A DNA stretch of 53,381 nucleotides from Neobacillus jeddahensis (GCF_000612625.1 NZ_CCAS010000028.1:1-53381), one strand, 5' to 3'; shown: positions 36,595 through 45,832, counted from the first letter of the stretch. Translations and numbers: made by a program. Notes: generated by a model from the sequence alone, not told the origin.

Positions 36595-37107
36595 ATGAAA
36601 AAGGGCTTAATTGCAGGACTTGGAACGCTCATATTGTTAGGTGGAGGTGTATATGGGATTCACAGTGTTTCTGCAGCTGGTGACCAACAAGTGATAGAGG
36701 CAAATGGAATGGGTAATCATCTTGGCAATCGGTTGGATATGCTCAGCCAATTTAAAGATCAAATTCACCAAGTCAATCAATTGAGGGAAGATCGGCTAGA
36801 TCTTAGAAAACAGGCGATTGTAAAAAAAGATATGCTAGTGGATCTATTGATAGCAGCTAAAAATAGCGGGTCTAAAGAGAACTTCAAACAAGCAAAAGAG
36901 ATTAAAAAGCAACTCAAAACATTAAACGAGCAACTGAAACCTTTGTTAACAGAGGGGAAAGATGAGCGAAAGGCTTTAAAAGAAGCGATGAAAAAGGGTG
37001 AGGGCAGTGACCAATTTACGAAGCTATTGGCTACACAGCAGCAGGTGAATGCGAAATTAAAGGAGAAATTGACAGAGCTAGATAAGCTCATTGATCTATT
37101 GAAATAG
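36595..37107 (+). CDS. secreted helical protein
   Basis: Exported protein of 170 residues. A signal peptide (MKKGLIAGLGTLILLGGG to about SVSAAG) is followed by a highly charged, Lys/Glu/Leu-rich, coiled-coil-like chain (for example KEIKKQLKTLNEQLKPLL and KLKEKLTELDKLIDLLK). No catalytic motif is visible. I chose ATG 36595, nine bases after AGAGAGG; an ATG at 36586 directly abuts it. It is upstream of a response regulator/histidine kinase pair but has its own terminator. The overall type recalls Spy/CpxP-like periplasmic helical proteins, but no homology is claimed. Confidence 0.75.
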   Translation: MKKGLIAGLGTLILLGGGVYGIHSVSAAGDQQVIEANGMGNHLGNRLDMLSQFKDQIHQVNQLREDRLDLRKQAIVKKDMLVDLLIAAKNSGSKENFKQAKEIKKQLKTLNEQLKPLLTEGKDERKALKEAMKKGEGSDQFTKLLATQQQVNAKLKEKLTELDKLIDLLK

Positions 37108-37118
37108 GGAGACTTCGT

Positions 37119-37157
37119 AAGAGGAGATAGTGTTGAAGAGCTATCTTCTCTTTTTTA
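37119..37157 (+). terminator. terminator after the secreted helical protein
   Basis: AAGAGGAGATAG (37119-37130) pairs with CTATCTTCTCTT (37141-37152), with one mismatch, followed by TTTT. Confidence 0.85.
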
Positions 37158-37196
37158 TAAGATAAGAAAGTATAAATTTTGACTTTGAGAATTGTC

Positions 37197-37316
37197 CAGC
37201 TCCAGGCGCCATCGGCTCGAGGTCACAAGCCAATCCGACCAAAAGGTTAAAGAACAACCTTTCGGCCGGCTCGTCTTGTGCTTGTCGCCGATAGGCGGGC
37301 GCCTTGCGCTTTTCCT
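37197..37316. repeat. structured GC-rich repeat element
   Basis: About 120 bp, distinctly more GC-rich than its surroundings, that fold into one long imperfect hairpin. The outer arms are near 37200-37225 and 37280-37316 (both contain GGCGCC/GGGCGCC), and the inner stem is CCGACCAAAAGGTT with AACCTTTCGGCCGG. It has no open frame of note. It looks like a dispersed intergenic repeat of the kind found in Bacillus genomes. Confidence 0.6.
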
Positions 37317-37344
37317 ATAAGCCTTCCAATTAGTATAGCGTACC

Positions 37345-37392
37345 TGTCTTCTCCTTACGGCTCGCCAATCGGCTAGTTTTCTTTATATAATG
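37345..37392 (+). repeat. dispersed repeat with terminator-like end, copy A
   Basis: GTCTTC..CTTACGG followed by CTCGCCAATCGGCTAG and TTTTCTTTAT is nearly identical to 52548-52597. The CTCGCC/GGCGAG-type stem plus T-rich tract resembles a terminator directly in front of the response regulator gene. Confidence 0.55.
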
Positions 37393-37411
37393 GGAACGAG
37401 GTGATCTGGTG

Positions 37412-38089
37412 ATGAAGCATATTTTTGTCGTGGATGATGAAAAAAACATCCGTGATATTTTGCAAAAATACATAGAAAATGAAGGCTATAAGATAACTCT
37501 TTTTTCAGATGGGAAGAATGTTTATCAAGAGATGCTGCGCTTAAAGCCAGATTTACTGATTATTGATATTATGCTGCCCCATATTGATGGTCTAGAGCTT
37601 TGTAAGGAAATAAGGAAATCAAGCGATATACCCATTATTTTTGTTTCGGCACGTGATGGCGAGTTTGACCGGATTTTGGGGTTGGAGCTTGGCGGCGATG
37701 ATTACTTGACGAAGCCTTTTAGTCCAAGAGAGCTGATGGTACGAATCAAGAATTTGTTTAAACGAATGGAAAAAGCAAGCGATTGTCTGAAGCAAACAAT
37801 TATCATTCGGGATATAACCATTGACCTCGAGCGGCGTTACATAGAAAAGGATGGTCTAGAAATTAAATTGACAACTAAAGAGTACGAATTATTCGTCTTT
37901 TTGGCACGAAATATAGGAAAACCTTTTACAAGAGAAGATCTGCTAGGGTTTATCTGGGGGTATGAATTTGCTGGGGACGGGCGATTGATCGATGACCTTG
38001 TCAAACGGGTGCGGAAAAAGCTTGAAATGCATCAGTCTTCAGTTGAGCTTTCCACCATTTGGGGCTATGGGTATAGGTTGGATGAATAG
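37412..38089 (+). CDS. OmpR/PhoB-family response regulator
   Basis: Protein of 225 residues. The receiver domain (about 1-118) has acidic residues in VVDDEKN, the phosphorylated aspartate in LIIDIMLPHIDG and the conserved lysine in YLTKPFSPREL. The winged-helix DNA-binding domain (about 128-224) carries LTTKEYELFVFLARN and DDLVKRVRKKLE. ATG 37412 follows GAGGTGATC. It is directly upstream of the kinase gene. The regulon is unknown; the secreted helical protein encoded upstream is a candidate target or signal partner. Confidence 0.92.
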   Translation: MKHIFVVDDEKNIRDILQKYIENEGYKITLFSDGKNVYQEMLRLKPDLLIIDIMLPHIDGLELCKEIRKSSDIPIIFVSARDGEFDRILGLELGGDDYLTKPFSPRELMVRIKNLFKRMEKASDCLKQTIIIRDITIDLERRYIEKDGLEIKLTTKEYELFVFLARNIGKPFTREDLLGFIWGYEFAGDGRLIDDLVKRVRKKLEMHQSSVELSTIWGYGYRLDE

Positions 38090-38090
38090 C

Positions 38091-39413
38091 ATGAAGATTG
38101 GCACAAAGCTCCTATTGACATATTTTTTACTAATCATCAGTATTTTTTTACTAACTAGCTTGTCCTTCCGCTTTATTTCCCAGAGTTATTTAATTCATGA
38201 AACGGAGGCTCAGCTACAGAAAGAGGCAAAAGTGGTTAGTCAATTACTCGGCAAATCCGTTCTATCGAGTGCTACAGTGAAAGATAGGCTAACGAATCGA
38301 AAGGCACTTGCTGTCTCGGAGCGATTAATGTCTTCGAAATTGATCATATGGAGCAGTGAGCGGGAGGTCATTTATACAGATTTGAATGATCCGGCCTTGA
38401 TTGATATGAAATTTGGGCAAGGCAACAGGAGAAAATTTGTTTTTGAAACAGTTACGATTTCGAATAAAAATGGTAAGACACTTGGATATGTTACATTGGT
38501 GGCGCATCTGGAGGAGTTGCAGGAAGTCAATAAGTTGATGCGAAGGTCGCAGCTCATCAGTTTAGCTATTTCAGGTTTAATCGCCGTGGTATTGGGGCTA
38601 TTTTTCAAACGGGAACTGACGCGGCCAATTCAAAGGTTGGCGGAGCATATGAAACATTTTTCTCTTAAGGTGCGAACTGATGAGATTGATCTCCAATCGA
38701 GGGATGAAATTGGGGAGTTAGCAGAAAGCTTCAATCTCTTATCCCATAAACTCAGGCAATATGATGAGGACCAGAAGTTATTTTTTCAGAATGCTTCGCA
38801 TGAATTGAAAACCCCTTTGATGGCGATTCAGGGCAATGCAGAGGGAATTCTGGATGGAGTGGTGGTAGGCGAGAATGTGGAGCGGAGCTTGAACGTAATT
38901 ATTGTCGAAAGCCAACGCTTGAAACAAATTGTTGAGGGGATTACCTACTTAGCTAGGCTTGAGGGGATGGAAGATAGCTTCAGGTTTGGTGTGACATCAC
39001 TTGAAGAAGTAATTCGAGCTGCCATTCAAAGTGTTATGGTTGTTGCTGATCAGAGGGGAATCAACATAGTCATCGACAATCAGCTAATGGGTAAAGTGAC
39101 ATTAGACAAAGAGAAATTGACGCGTGCTTTAATTAACTTATTAGGGAATGCCATTCGTTACGCGGAGACAGCAGTTTTGGTAAAATGTTACCATGAGAAC
39201 AAGAAAATGATGATCGAGATAATCGATGATGGACAAGGATTTTCTCCAGGCGAGGAGGAAAAAGTGTTTAACCGATTTTATAGTGGTGAGGCTGGGGGTT
39301 CAGGAATTGGACTTGCGATAACGAAGGCTATTATAGAGGGACATGGTGGGTCCATCATGGCTTATAATGGGGAGATCGAGGGTGCTGTTTTTAAAACAAG
39401 TATTCCGATGTAA
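38091..39413 (+). CDS. membrane sensor histidine kinase
   Basis: Protein of 440 residues. Membrane segments near residues 7-28 and 160-180 enclose an extracytoplasmic loop of about 130 residues. HAMP (about 182-235), HisKA with the phosphorylated histidine in NASHELKTPLMAIQ and HATPase_c with NLLGNAIRYAE and GGSGIGLAITKAIIEGHGG follow. Start choice: ATG 38091 follows the regulator stop by one base; ATG 38082 would overlap it. It forms a two-component system with the preceding gene. Confidence 0.9.
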   Translation: MKIGTKLLLTYFLLIISIFLLTSLSFRFISQSYLIHETEAQLQKEAKVVSQLLGKSVLSSATVKDRLTNRKALAVSERLMSSKLIIWSSEREVIYTDLNDPALIDMKFGQGNRRKFVFETVTISNKNGKTLGYVTLVAHLEELQEVNKLMRRSQLISLAISGLIAVVLGLFFKRELTRPIQRLAEHMKHFSLKVRTDEIDLQSRDEIGELAESFNLLSHKLRQYDEDQKLFFQNASHELKTPLMAIQGNAEGILDGVVVGENVERSLNVIIVESQRLKQIVEGITYLARLEGMEDSFRFGVTSLEEVIRAAIQSVMVVADQRGINIVIDNQLMGKVTLDKEKLTRALINLLGNAIRYAETAVLVKCYHENKKMMIEIIDDGQGFSPGEEEKVFNRFYSGEAGGSGIGLAITKAIIEGHGGSIMAYNGEIEGAVFKTSIPM

Positions 39414-39435
39414 CCATGTCTAATACTATCAGGTA

Positions 39436-39444
39436 TGTTATAAT
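39436..39444 (+). promoter_or_regulatory. extended -10 promoter candidate for gtaB
   Basis: TGTTATAAT is a perfect extended -10 about 90 bp before gtaB. There is no recognisable -35. Confidence 0.45.
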
Positions 39445-39536
39445 CATTTTGATTATTGTCTATTTAATTTGGGGAAAGCTGAATGTATTGTAATAATTTA
39501 CAAAATAGTTAAAGTGATTAAAAGGAGAGACATTCC

Positions 39537-40448
39537 GTGAAAAAAGTTCGTAAAGCCATTATCCCTGCTGCGGGGCTCGGGACACGCTTTTTACCCGCGA
39601 CAAAGGCCATGCCAAAAGAAATGCTTCCTATTGTGGACAAACCAACGATTCAATATATTGTCGAAGAAGCAATTGCAGCTGGTATTGAAGATATTATTAT
39701 TGTCACAGGTAAAGGGAAACGTGCGATTGAGGATCATTTTGATTTTGCCCCAGAGCTAGAGAAAAATTTAATGGAAAAAGAAAAATGGGATCTCTTAAAA
39801 CAAGTGAACTATACCTCTAATCTTGCTGACATCCATTATATCCGTCAGAAGGAACCAAAAGGTTTAGGTCATGCGGTTTGGTGTGCCAGGAATTTCATCG
39901 GGGATGAACCCTTTGCAGTCCTTTTAGGGGACGATATTGTTCAAAGTGACACTCCATGTTTAAAACAGCTGATTGATCAATATGAATCCACCTTTTCATC
40001 GATCATTGGGGTGCAGCATGTTCCAGAAAATGAGACACATCGCTATGGGATTGTTGATCCGATGGAGCAGGATGGAAGGCTTTATCAAGTTAAGAATTTT
40101 GTAGAAAAGCCAAAGCCAGGTACGGCACCATCAAACTTAGCGATTATGGGAAGATATATTTTAACGCCAGAGATCTTTATGTACTTAGACCAGCAGGAGG
40201 AAGGCGCAGGTGGTGAAATTCAGTTAACAGATGCCATTCAAAAGCTCAATCAGATTCAACGGGTGTTTGCTTATAATTTCGAAGGGAAACGATTTGATGT
40301 CGGAGAGAAATTGGGCTTCGTCAAAACAACCATTGAGTTTGCCCTCCAACAAGAAGGCATTCACGATGAACTAATCCAATTCCTAAAAGAACTCATCGCA
40401 GATAACGAAAAAAGTAATCAACTAGAAACCCCTACAAAGGAAGTATAA
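39537..40448 (+). CDS. gtaB: UTP--glucose-1-phosphate uridylyltransferase
   Basis: Cytosolic nucleotidyltransferase of 303 residues that makes UDP-glucose from UTP and glucose 1-phosphate. The nucleotide-binding signature is [20 protein letters not shown] near residue 9; [18 protein letters not shown] and [13 protein letters not shown] are family marks. The GTG start follows AAAAGGAGAG. UDP-glucose feeds GalE (20903) and Ugd (51074), encoded elsewhere in the window. The gene ends just before a REP-like repeat and a long hairpin terminator. Confidence 0.96.
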   Translation: MKKVRKAIIPAAGLGTRFLPATKAMPKEMLPIVDKPTIQYIVEEAIAAGIEDIIIVTGKGKRAIEDHFDFAPELEKNLMEKEKWDLLKQVNYTSNLADIHYIRQKEPKGLGHAVWCARNFIGDEPFAVLLGDDIVQSDTPCLKQLIDQYESTFSSIIGVQHVPENETHRYGIVDPMEQDGRLYQVKNFVEKPKPGTAPSNLAIMGRYILTPEIFMYLDQQEEGAGGEIQLTDAIQKLNQIQRVFAYNFEGKRFDVGEKLGFVKTTIEFALQQEGIHDELIQFLKELIADNEKSNQLETPTKEV

Positions 40449-40463
40449 ATGGTGTCGGTAAAT

Positions 40464-40500
40464 GGTGTCAGGCACCGTCCGTGGACAATGTCCATCTGAG
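40464..40500 (+). repeat. REP-like element, copy 2
   Basis: GGTGTCAGGCACC (40464-40476) is followed by CGTGGACAATGTCC, a second palindrome. The same two-part arrangement occurs at 45685 and, inverted, at 46361. Confidence 0.65.
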
Positions 40501-40573
40501 AGGGACATGCTATTGGGAAGATGGTTGGCTATTATTATAAGAATTGTTAAAATAGGATGTTTGATTCATCCGT

Positions 40574-40631
40574 CCATTCCAAAAAAATGCCCCTGTTCTG
40601 CTCACAGAATAGGGACATTTTTTTGGAATGG
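40574..40631. terminator. 27-bp-stem bidirectional terminator
   Basis: The left arm 40574-40600 (starting CCATTCCAAAAAAATG) pairs with the right arm 40605-40631 at 25 of 27 positions around a four-base loop. It contains A and T runs, so it can terminate both gtaB and the convergent small membrane protein gene. The stem is unusually long for a terminator. Confidence 0.8.
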
Positions 40632-40646
40632 CATGAGGGAGAATGA

Positions 40647-40910
40647 TTAATCTCCACCTTCCTGGTTTGAATCCCCGCCACCGGAGGAAGTGTCGTGATC
40701 GACGCTTGAATTATGGTACTGGTCGTGAGTATCAACTCTATCGCCGTGGGATTGGCCTTTCTCCTTATTTAAACTTGGGAAAATTAAAAATGCCAAAATA
40801 ATTAATATGGTACCAAAAAAATCCTGCGTACCGAAGATAAGATAAATTCCATAACCAAGAAGGAGAATTCCCACTACTCTTTGAAGCAATCGTATAATTT
40901 TCAGAGACAT
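40647..40910 (-). CDS. small membrane protein
   Basis: Protein of 87 residues with two hydrophobic segments (about 10-26 and 31-47) and a hydrophilic Asp/His/Ser/Gly-rich tail (about 50-87, DTSSGGGDSNQEGGD). AAGGGGGGA lies close to the ATG on the minus strand, which supports expression. No family recognised; the histidine/aspartate-rich tail could bind metal, but that is only a guess. It converges with gtaB across a long hairpin. Confidence 0.65.
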   Translation of the reverse strand: MSLKIIRLLQRVVGILLLGYGIYLIFGTQDFFGTILIILAFLIFPSLNKEKGQSHGDRVDTHDQYHNSSVDHDTSSGGGDSNQEGGD

Positions 40911-41251
40911 TCCCCCCTTAAGAAAAAGTAAGAAATAAAATGTCCTCTACAGAAGTTTAGTTAAACCCGTCTTGATTGAATCTTGATGGAGTTGCATCTA
41001 CTAAATAAATATTTAAACATTTCTCATTTTATACGTTATTGACGAATTTCAGGCTTGGTTGTTTTCCTGGACAAATGGTACCACCCACTTTGGATGAGCA
41101 GGGCTTATACTAGAATCAGCTTTGAACATTTTGTTACAACTTCAAATAGCCCTAACTAACATGGAAAATCCTAGTATAATAAAGAAGTAAGCCGTGGTGC
41201 CTGACACCAGATATCATCTTATCGTAATCATATCGTAAAGGAGTGATTAGT
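40911..41251. other. intergenic region without a gene
   Basis: AT-rich spacer between divergent genes. It holds a TATAAT at 41175-41180 without a good -35, and one REP-like palindrome at 41196-41208, then the ribosome binding site of the transposase gene. Nothing else is recognised. Confidence 0.5.
41196..41208 (+). repeat. REP-like palindrome, copy 3
   Basis: A perfect GGTGCCTGACACC 43 bp upstream of the REP-associated transposase start, the position expected if the transposase acts on this repeat. Confidence 0.65.
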
Positions 41252-41860
41252 TTGGCTCGAAATGTTCGCTTGTGGTTTGAAGGAGCAAAGTTTCATATCA
41301 CGAGCAGAGGGATTAGGAAGAGTTGGCTATTTTATGAGGAGGAGGATTATGAGAAATATCTTTCTTTTTTAGAAGAAACAAGAACTCGATACCCCTTTCA
41401 TCTCCACACCTATTGCTTGATGACCAATCATATCCATCTTCAACTTGAAACCCTTGATACCCCCCTTAGCATCATCATGAAAAATCTCAATACAAAATAT
41501 GCCAAATATATTAACAAAAAGTATGACTTTTCTGGCCATGTGTTTGATAAACGCTATGGTGCTGAACTACTAAATTCACAAGAATATGAGATTGATGTGA
41601 GCAAATATATTCATTTAAACCCGGTAAATGCAGGAATGGTGGACGAGCCTGAGGATTATCCTTGGAGCAGCTATCGGGCTTATCTATATGGTGAAGAAAA
41701 TCCTCATATTGACCCCAAATCCATTCTTTCGTACTTTCCTGATCCGCAACCCCAACAATATGAACAATATGTAAAATCGGCTGCAACTGAGAGGTTTTTT
41801 TGGGAAAACGGCAAACTTCTCAAGCATGAGGGGGCGTGGCTTCCATGTGGGCACGAGTAA
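41252..41860 (+). CDS. REP-associated tyrosine transposase (Y1/HUH, RAYT)
   Basis: Single-strand DNA transposase of 202 residues, family Y1_Tnp/TnpA_REP. The metal-binding HUH motif is NHIHL in TYCLMTNHIHLQLE (about 60-70), and the catalytic tyrosine is probably in the stretch YAKYINKKYDFSGHVFDKRY (about 93-112). SKYIHLNPVNAGMV and YPWSSYRAYL are typical RAYT segments. TTG 41252 is chosen because AAAGGAG at 41237-41243 is eight bases upstream. It overlaps the yifB start by 16 bases and is flanked by GGTGTCAGGCACC palindromes. It appears intact. Confidence 0.9.
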   Translation: MARNVRLWFEGAKFHITSRGIRKSWLFYEEEDYEKYLSFLEETRTRYPFHLHTYCLMTNHIHLQLETLDTPLSIIMKNLNTKYAKYINKKYDFSGHVFDKRYGAELLNSQEYEIDVSKYIHLNPVNAGMVDEPEDYPWSSYRAYLYGEENPHIDPKSILSYFPDPQPQQYEQYVKSAATERFFWENGKLLKHEGAWLPCGHE

Positions 41861-43341
41861 CGAGTATCGGCTTAATGGGTATGGAAGGCTATCGGGTTAA
41901 TGTCGAAGTGGGGACGTATGTAGGGAATGATTCTTTTAAAATTGTCGGTTTACCCGATACCGCTGTGAAAGAGTCGAAAGAGAGGATAATTGCAGCTCTT
42001 CGTTCTTTAGGATATGTTTTATCAGGTAATAAAATAATAATTAACCTTTCACCAGCGGATCAAAAGAAAATGGGGTCATTATTTGATTTATCGATGGCGA
42101 TTGCTTTGTTAGTGAGCCTGCATGAATTAGAGGTAATCATTCCAGAAAATACGGGTTTCTTAGGGGCGTTATCTTTAGATGGATCAGTACAAACTGTTGA
42201 GGGGCTTTTGCCTGCGGTTCTTGCAGCCCAAAAACTAGGCTTACAGAGGCTTTATATACCAGTTGATGATCATTTCCCTACGCTCGATATCGAAGGATTA
42301 GACATCGTATATATATCTTCGCTAAAAGAGGTCATTGGACATCTTACAGGTCTATGGGTACCTCCTATTTTAAAAAAGAAATAGGAAATGGATTTTTCTA
42401 ATGCAGAAATTGATGTGGATTTTCAACAAATCGTTGGGCATTCCAGTGCCAAACACGCGCTAGAGGTCGCAGCGGCTGGGGAACACCATGTCTTAATGAC
42501 CGGTCCACCTGGTTGTGGGAAAAGTTTGCTAGCCGAAAGTTTTCCATCCATACTTCCCCCATTAACAAAGGAAGCTCAACTAGAGGTACTCAGTTTGTAT
42601 CAATTAAGTCGTAATAATTACACACGATGTAATATGCCTCCATTTCGAAATCCACATCACTCTGCCTCTGGCATCGCGATTATCGGCGGGGGGCAATACC
42701 CAAAGCCAGGTGAAATTTCGCTTGCTCATCGTGGTGTACTTTTTCTGGATGAAATTGGAGAGTTCACGAAAAAAACATTAGATATGTTACGGCAACCGTT
42801 AGAGAGTGGGCACATAACGATTAGCCGAACCCATGCATCGATAACCTATCCCGCTTCCTTTGTTTTGATAGCAGCCATGAATCCTTGTCCGTGCGGATAT
42901 GCTGGCTCAAATTCACATTATTGTACCTGTTCACCAAAGCAAATTCTTTCTTATCAAAATAGACTTTCAGGACCGCTTCGTGATCGATTTGATATTAACC
43001 TATCCCTCAGACCAATTAAATTTGATGAAACCGCCAAGTTGGGAAATGGGGAGCGGTCTAGCATTGTGCGTGAAAGAGTAAGAAAAGCTAGGGAAAGACA
43101 ATATGAAAGATATGGAAAAGAGCTCTGTAATAGTAGCGTCCCGTATGAAATACTTTTGCGGGCAAGTCCTTTATCAATCACCCAACAGTCCATCATTCAG
43201 GAAAAAGCATTAAAAGAAAATTGGAGTAACCGCAGCCAAATCAAAATCATACGCCTCGCCCGCACGATTTCAGATCTGCAAGCGTGCCCCTCCATTACCG
43301 ACAACAGTATCGAGGAGGCCATTCAACTCAATCAACTGTAA
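41845..43341 (+). pseudogene. YifB/ComM Mg-chelatase-like AAA+ ATPase interrupted by an in-frame TAG
   Basis: Both halves are in one frame: 41845-42384 encodes the N-terminal ChlI-like domain (IVGLPDTAVKESKERI) and 42388-43341 encodes the AAA+ core. The core has Walker A GPPGCGKSLLAE, Walker B FLDEIGEF and the C-terminal Mg_chelatase_C domain to LNQL. A single TAG at 42382-42384 separates them; without it the protein would have about 498 residues, normal for the family. ComM helicase promotes branch migration in transformation. An in-frame ATG follows the stop, but its ribosome site is too close to be convincing. ATG 41845 follows GAGGGGG by ten bases and overlaps the transposase gene. Confidence 0.8.
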
Positions 43342-43374
43342 TAAAAGATTTTTTAATTTAAGGGAGAAGTTAAA

Positions 43375-43387
43375 GGTGTCAGGCACC
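43375..43387 (+). repeat. REP-like palindrome, copy 4
   Basis: A perfect GGTGTCAGGCACC 33 bp after the yifB stop, so the transposase-yifB block has one copy on each side. Confidence 0.65.
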
Positions 43388-43422
43388 ATTAACTAGGTAG
43401 ATGTAGTGAAAAAGAGGCCCTT

Positions 43423-44232
43423 TTATATAAATAGTAATAGGCTTAATGCCATGACCGCCATGCCGCCGATCAGACCATAGATTGATAAGTGTGCTTCGTC
43501 GTATCTTTTGGCAGCGGGCAATAATTCATCGAGTGAAATAAATACCATTATTCCTGCAACCGCAGCAAAAATGATGCCAAACATGATTTCATTTAGAAAC
43601 GGCATTAAGAAAAGATAAGCAACTAATGCCCCAATTGGCTCAGACAATCCTGACAAGAAGGAAAGCTTAAAGGCTCTTTTCTTATCACCTGTTGCGAAGT
43701 AGACAGGAACGGAAACAGCAATTCCCTCAGGAATATTATGGATGGCTATTGCAACGGCGATGGCGATACCGAGCTTAGGATCTTGGAGTGCAGAAGTGAA
43801 GGTGGCAATCCCCTCAGGAAAATTATGAATTCCGATCGCAAGGGCCGTAAAAGTTCCCATTTTTAACAAATCGGGCGTTGTTCCATTGCTACTTTGAAGA
43901 TTCATATCTTCGACTTTTTTCAGTTCATGTGGATTGCTTTGCTTGGGGATAAATTTGTCGATACTGGCAATTAAGAGCATGCCAGCAAAAAAGCTACCGA
44001 CCGTCAGCCAGTTTCCTGGCACGAGTCCAAGCGCATCAACAAGTGCAATTTTGGCTTTTACAAAAATTTCGATCATGGAGACATAAATCATCACCCCAGC
44101 AGAAAAGCCAAGGGTAAGAGATAAAAATTTTGTGTTGGTGTGTGAGGTGAAAAATGCCAGAACGCTGCCTATTCCGGTGGCAAGGCCAGCAAATAATGTT
44201 AATCCAAAAGCTAATAGCAGATTTTCAGTCAA
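43423..44232 (-). CDS. zupT: ZIP-family divalent metal transporter (ZupT)
   Basis: Membrane protein of 269 residues with eight hydrophobic segments. The two ZIP metal-binding motifs HNFPEGIATF and HNIPEGIAVS are in segments 4 and 5, and EPIGALVAYLF and SLDELLPAAKRY match ZupT. It should import zinc, iron or other divalent cations. The variable hydrophilic loop after segment 3 (SNPHELKKVEDMN) has only one histidine. Monocistronic on the minus strand; no Fur or Zur box was recognised upstream. Confidence 0.92.
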   Translation of the reverse strand: MTENLLLAFGLTLFAGLATGIGSVLAFFTSHTNTKFLSLTLGFSAGVMIYVSMIEIFVKAKIALVDALGLVPGNWLTVGSFFAGMLLIASIDKFIPKQSNPHELKKVEDMNLQSSNGTTPDLLKMGTFTALAIGIHNFPEGIATFTSALQDPKLGIAIAVAIAIHNIPEGIAVSVPVYFATGDKKRAFKLSFLSGLSEPIGALVAYLFLMPFLNEIMFGIIFAAVAGIMVFISLDELLPAAKRYDEAHLSIYGLIGGMAVMALSLLLFI

Positions 44233-44524
44233 CCTCGCTTCACTCCTTTATGAACGGGATCTTATCAAATACCCATCATTCCGCCTAGACTTTTTCTGTT
44301 TAGTTATATTCTATATGCACGTATTCAGAAATGTTTCCGATGAGAAATATCTAATTAATTAGGTTAATTGCGTTGCTTTTGGAATAGTAAAGAATTTGTT
44401 ATCATATTAGTGTAGAATTATGGGGAAATAATTTATAATTGAAAAAATAAATATGCTGGATCCTGTCGATAATCTCAATTTTGTATAGTGGCATAGAGAG
44501 GATCTAGTATACCCGGAGGTTTTT

Positions 44525-45676
44525 ATGAAAAATCAGTTGAAGGTAATGACCGTATTCGGAACGAGGCCGGAAGCTATTAAAATGGCTCCACTTGTAAAAG
44601 AATTAGAAAAATATCCTGACCAAATTCAATCAATTGTAACGGTAACGGCTCAGCACCGTGAAATGCTTGATCAGGTCTTGACAATTTTTGATATAACACC
44701 GGATTACGATTTAAATATCATGAAAGCAAGACAATCATTAATTGATGTCACGACTCGAAGTTTAGAAGGGCTAAATCAGGTTTTAGCAGAAGTGAAACCT
44801 GACATTGTGTTGGTTCATGGTGATACGACGACCACGTTCGTTGCAAGTCTGGCTGCTTTCTATCATTCTATTCCAATAGGTCATGTGGAGGCAGGACTGC
44901 GGACGCATAATAAATATTCTCCATATCCAGAGGAAATGAATCGTCAGTTGACGGGGGTTTTGGCAGATTTACATTTTTCACCAACTATTCAATCAAAGCA
45001 AAACCTGATAGTGGAAAATAAAAGGGAGGAAGCTATTTTCATTACAGGCAATACTGCAATCGATGCTTTAAAAACGACTGTAAAGGAAAATTATTCTCAC
45101 CCTGTATTAGAAAAACTTAGCGAAGATCGCCTAGTTTTAATGACAGCACATCGCCGTGAGAATACAGGAGAACCAATGGAAAATATGTTCCGTGCAATTC
45201 GCCGTGTGGTGGAAAAGCATGATGATGTTCAAGTAGTATACCCCGTGCACATGAATCCTGTTGTTCGTGAAATCGCCAATCGTATATTGGGGGAAAATGA
45301 CAGAATTCATCTGATTGAACCGCTTGATGTCATTGATTTCCATAATTTTGCCTCAAGAGCCTATTTAATTTTGACTGACTCTGGCGGTGTTCAGGAAGAG
45401 GCTCCATCATTAGGGGTACCAGTGCTTGTACTAAGAGACACCACCGAGCGTCCAGAAGGAATAGAAGCTGGTACCTTAAAATTGGCAGGAACCGATGAAG
45501 AGACAATTTTTGGTATGGCGGATGAACTGCTTTCAGAAAGAGCTGCCCATGATCAAATGGCAAAAGCCTCAAACCCATATGGAGACGGCTATGCATCGAA
45601 GAGAATCGTCGAAGCCATCCTCTACCACTTCAACAAGGGCCAAGAGAGACCTGAGGACTTTGTGGGGGGCAATTAA
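44525..45676 (+). CDS. mnaA: UDP-N-acetylglucosamine 2-epimerase (non-hydrolysing)
   Basis: Cytosolic GT-B fold enzyme of 383 residues that interconverts UDP-GlcNAc and UDP-ManNAc, precursor of the teichoic-acid linkage unit and some capsules. Family marks are FGTRPEAIKMAPLV, VHGDTTTTF, HVEAGLRT, PEEMNRQL, TAHRRENTG and LTDSGGVQEEAPSLG. CGGAGG precedes the ATG. It is monocistronic and is followed by a REP-like element. A second copy elsewhere in the genome is possible; B. subtilis has one (yvyH). Confidence 0.95.
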   Translation: MKNQLKVMTVFGTRPEAIKMAPLVKELEKYPDQIQSIVTVTAQHREMLDQVLTIFDITPDYDLNIMKARQSLIDVTTRSLEGLNQVLAEVKPDIVLVHGDTTTTFVASLAAFYHSIPIGHVEAGLRTHNKYSPYPEEMNRQLTGVLADLHFSPTIQSKQNLIVENKREEAIFITGNTAIDALKTTVKENYSHPVLEKLSEDRLVLMTAHRRENTGEPMENMFRAIRRVVEKHDDVQVVYPVHMNPVVREIANRILGENDRIHLIEPLDVIDFHNFASRAYLILTDSGGVQEEAPSLGVPVLVLRDTTERPEGIEAGTLKLAGTDEETIFGMADELLSERAAHDQMAKASNPYGDGYASKRIVEAILYHFNKGQERPEDFVGGN

Positions 45677-45684
45677 ACTAAAGT

Positions 45685-45725
45685 GGTGTCAGGCACCACT
45701 CGTGGACACCCTCCGCCTCAGGAGG
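45685..45725 (+). repeat. REP-like element, copy 5
   Basis: GGTGTCAGGCACC (45685-45697) is followed by CGTGGACACCCTCCGCCT, almost the same extended sequence as the inverted copy at 46361-46395. Confidence 0.7.
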
Positions 45726-45832
45726 ACAATTAACTCTATTTGAGGTATGTTGCGAGTTTGTTTGGCCCTCTAGTCTATTTAGGTAGGCAAGGGGGTTTTT
45801 GTTTGTGAGATTGTTTTAGGAGGTTATTGTAT

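Noticed and set aside
42382..42384. TAG in yifB as a recoded sense codon (for example pyrrolysine)
   Set aside because: No sign of a recoding system in the window, and Bacillaceae do not generally use one; nonsense mutation is simpler.
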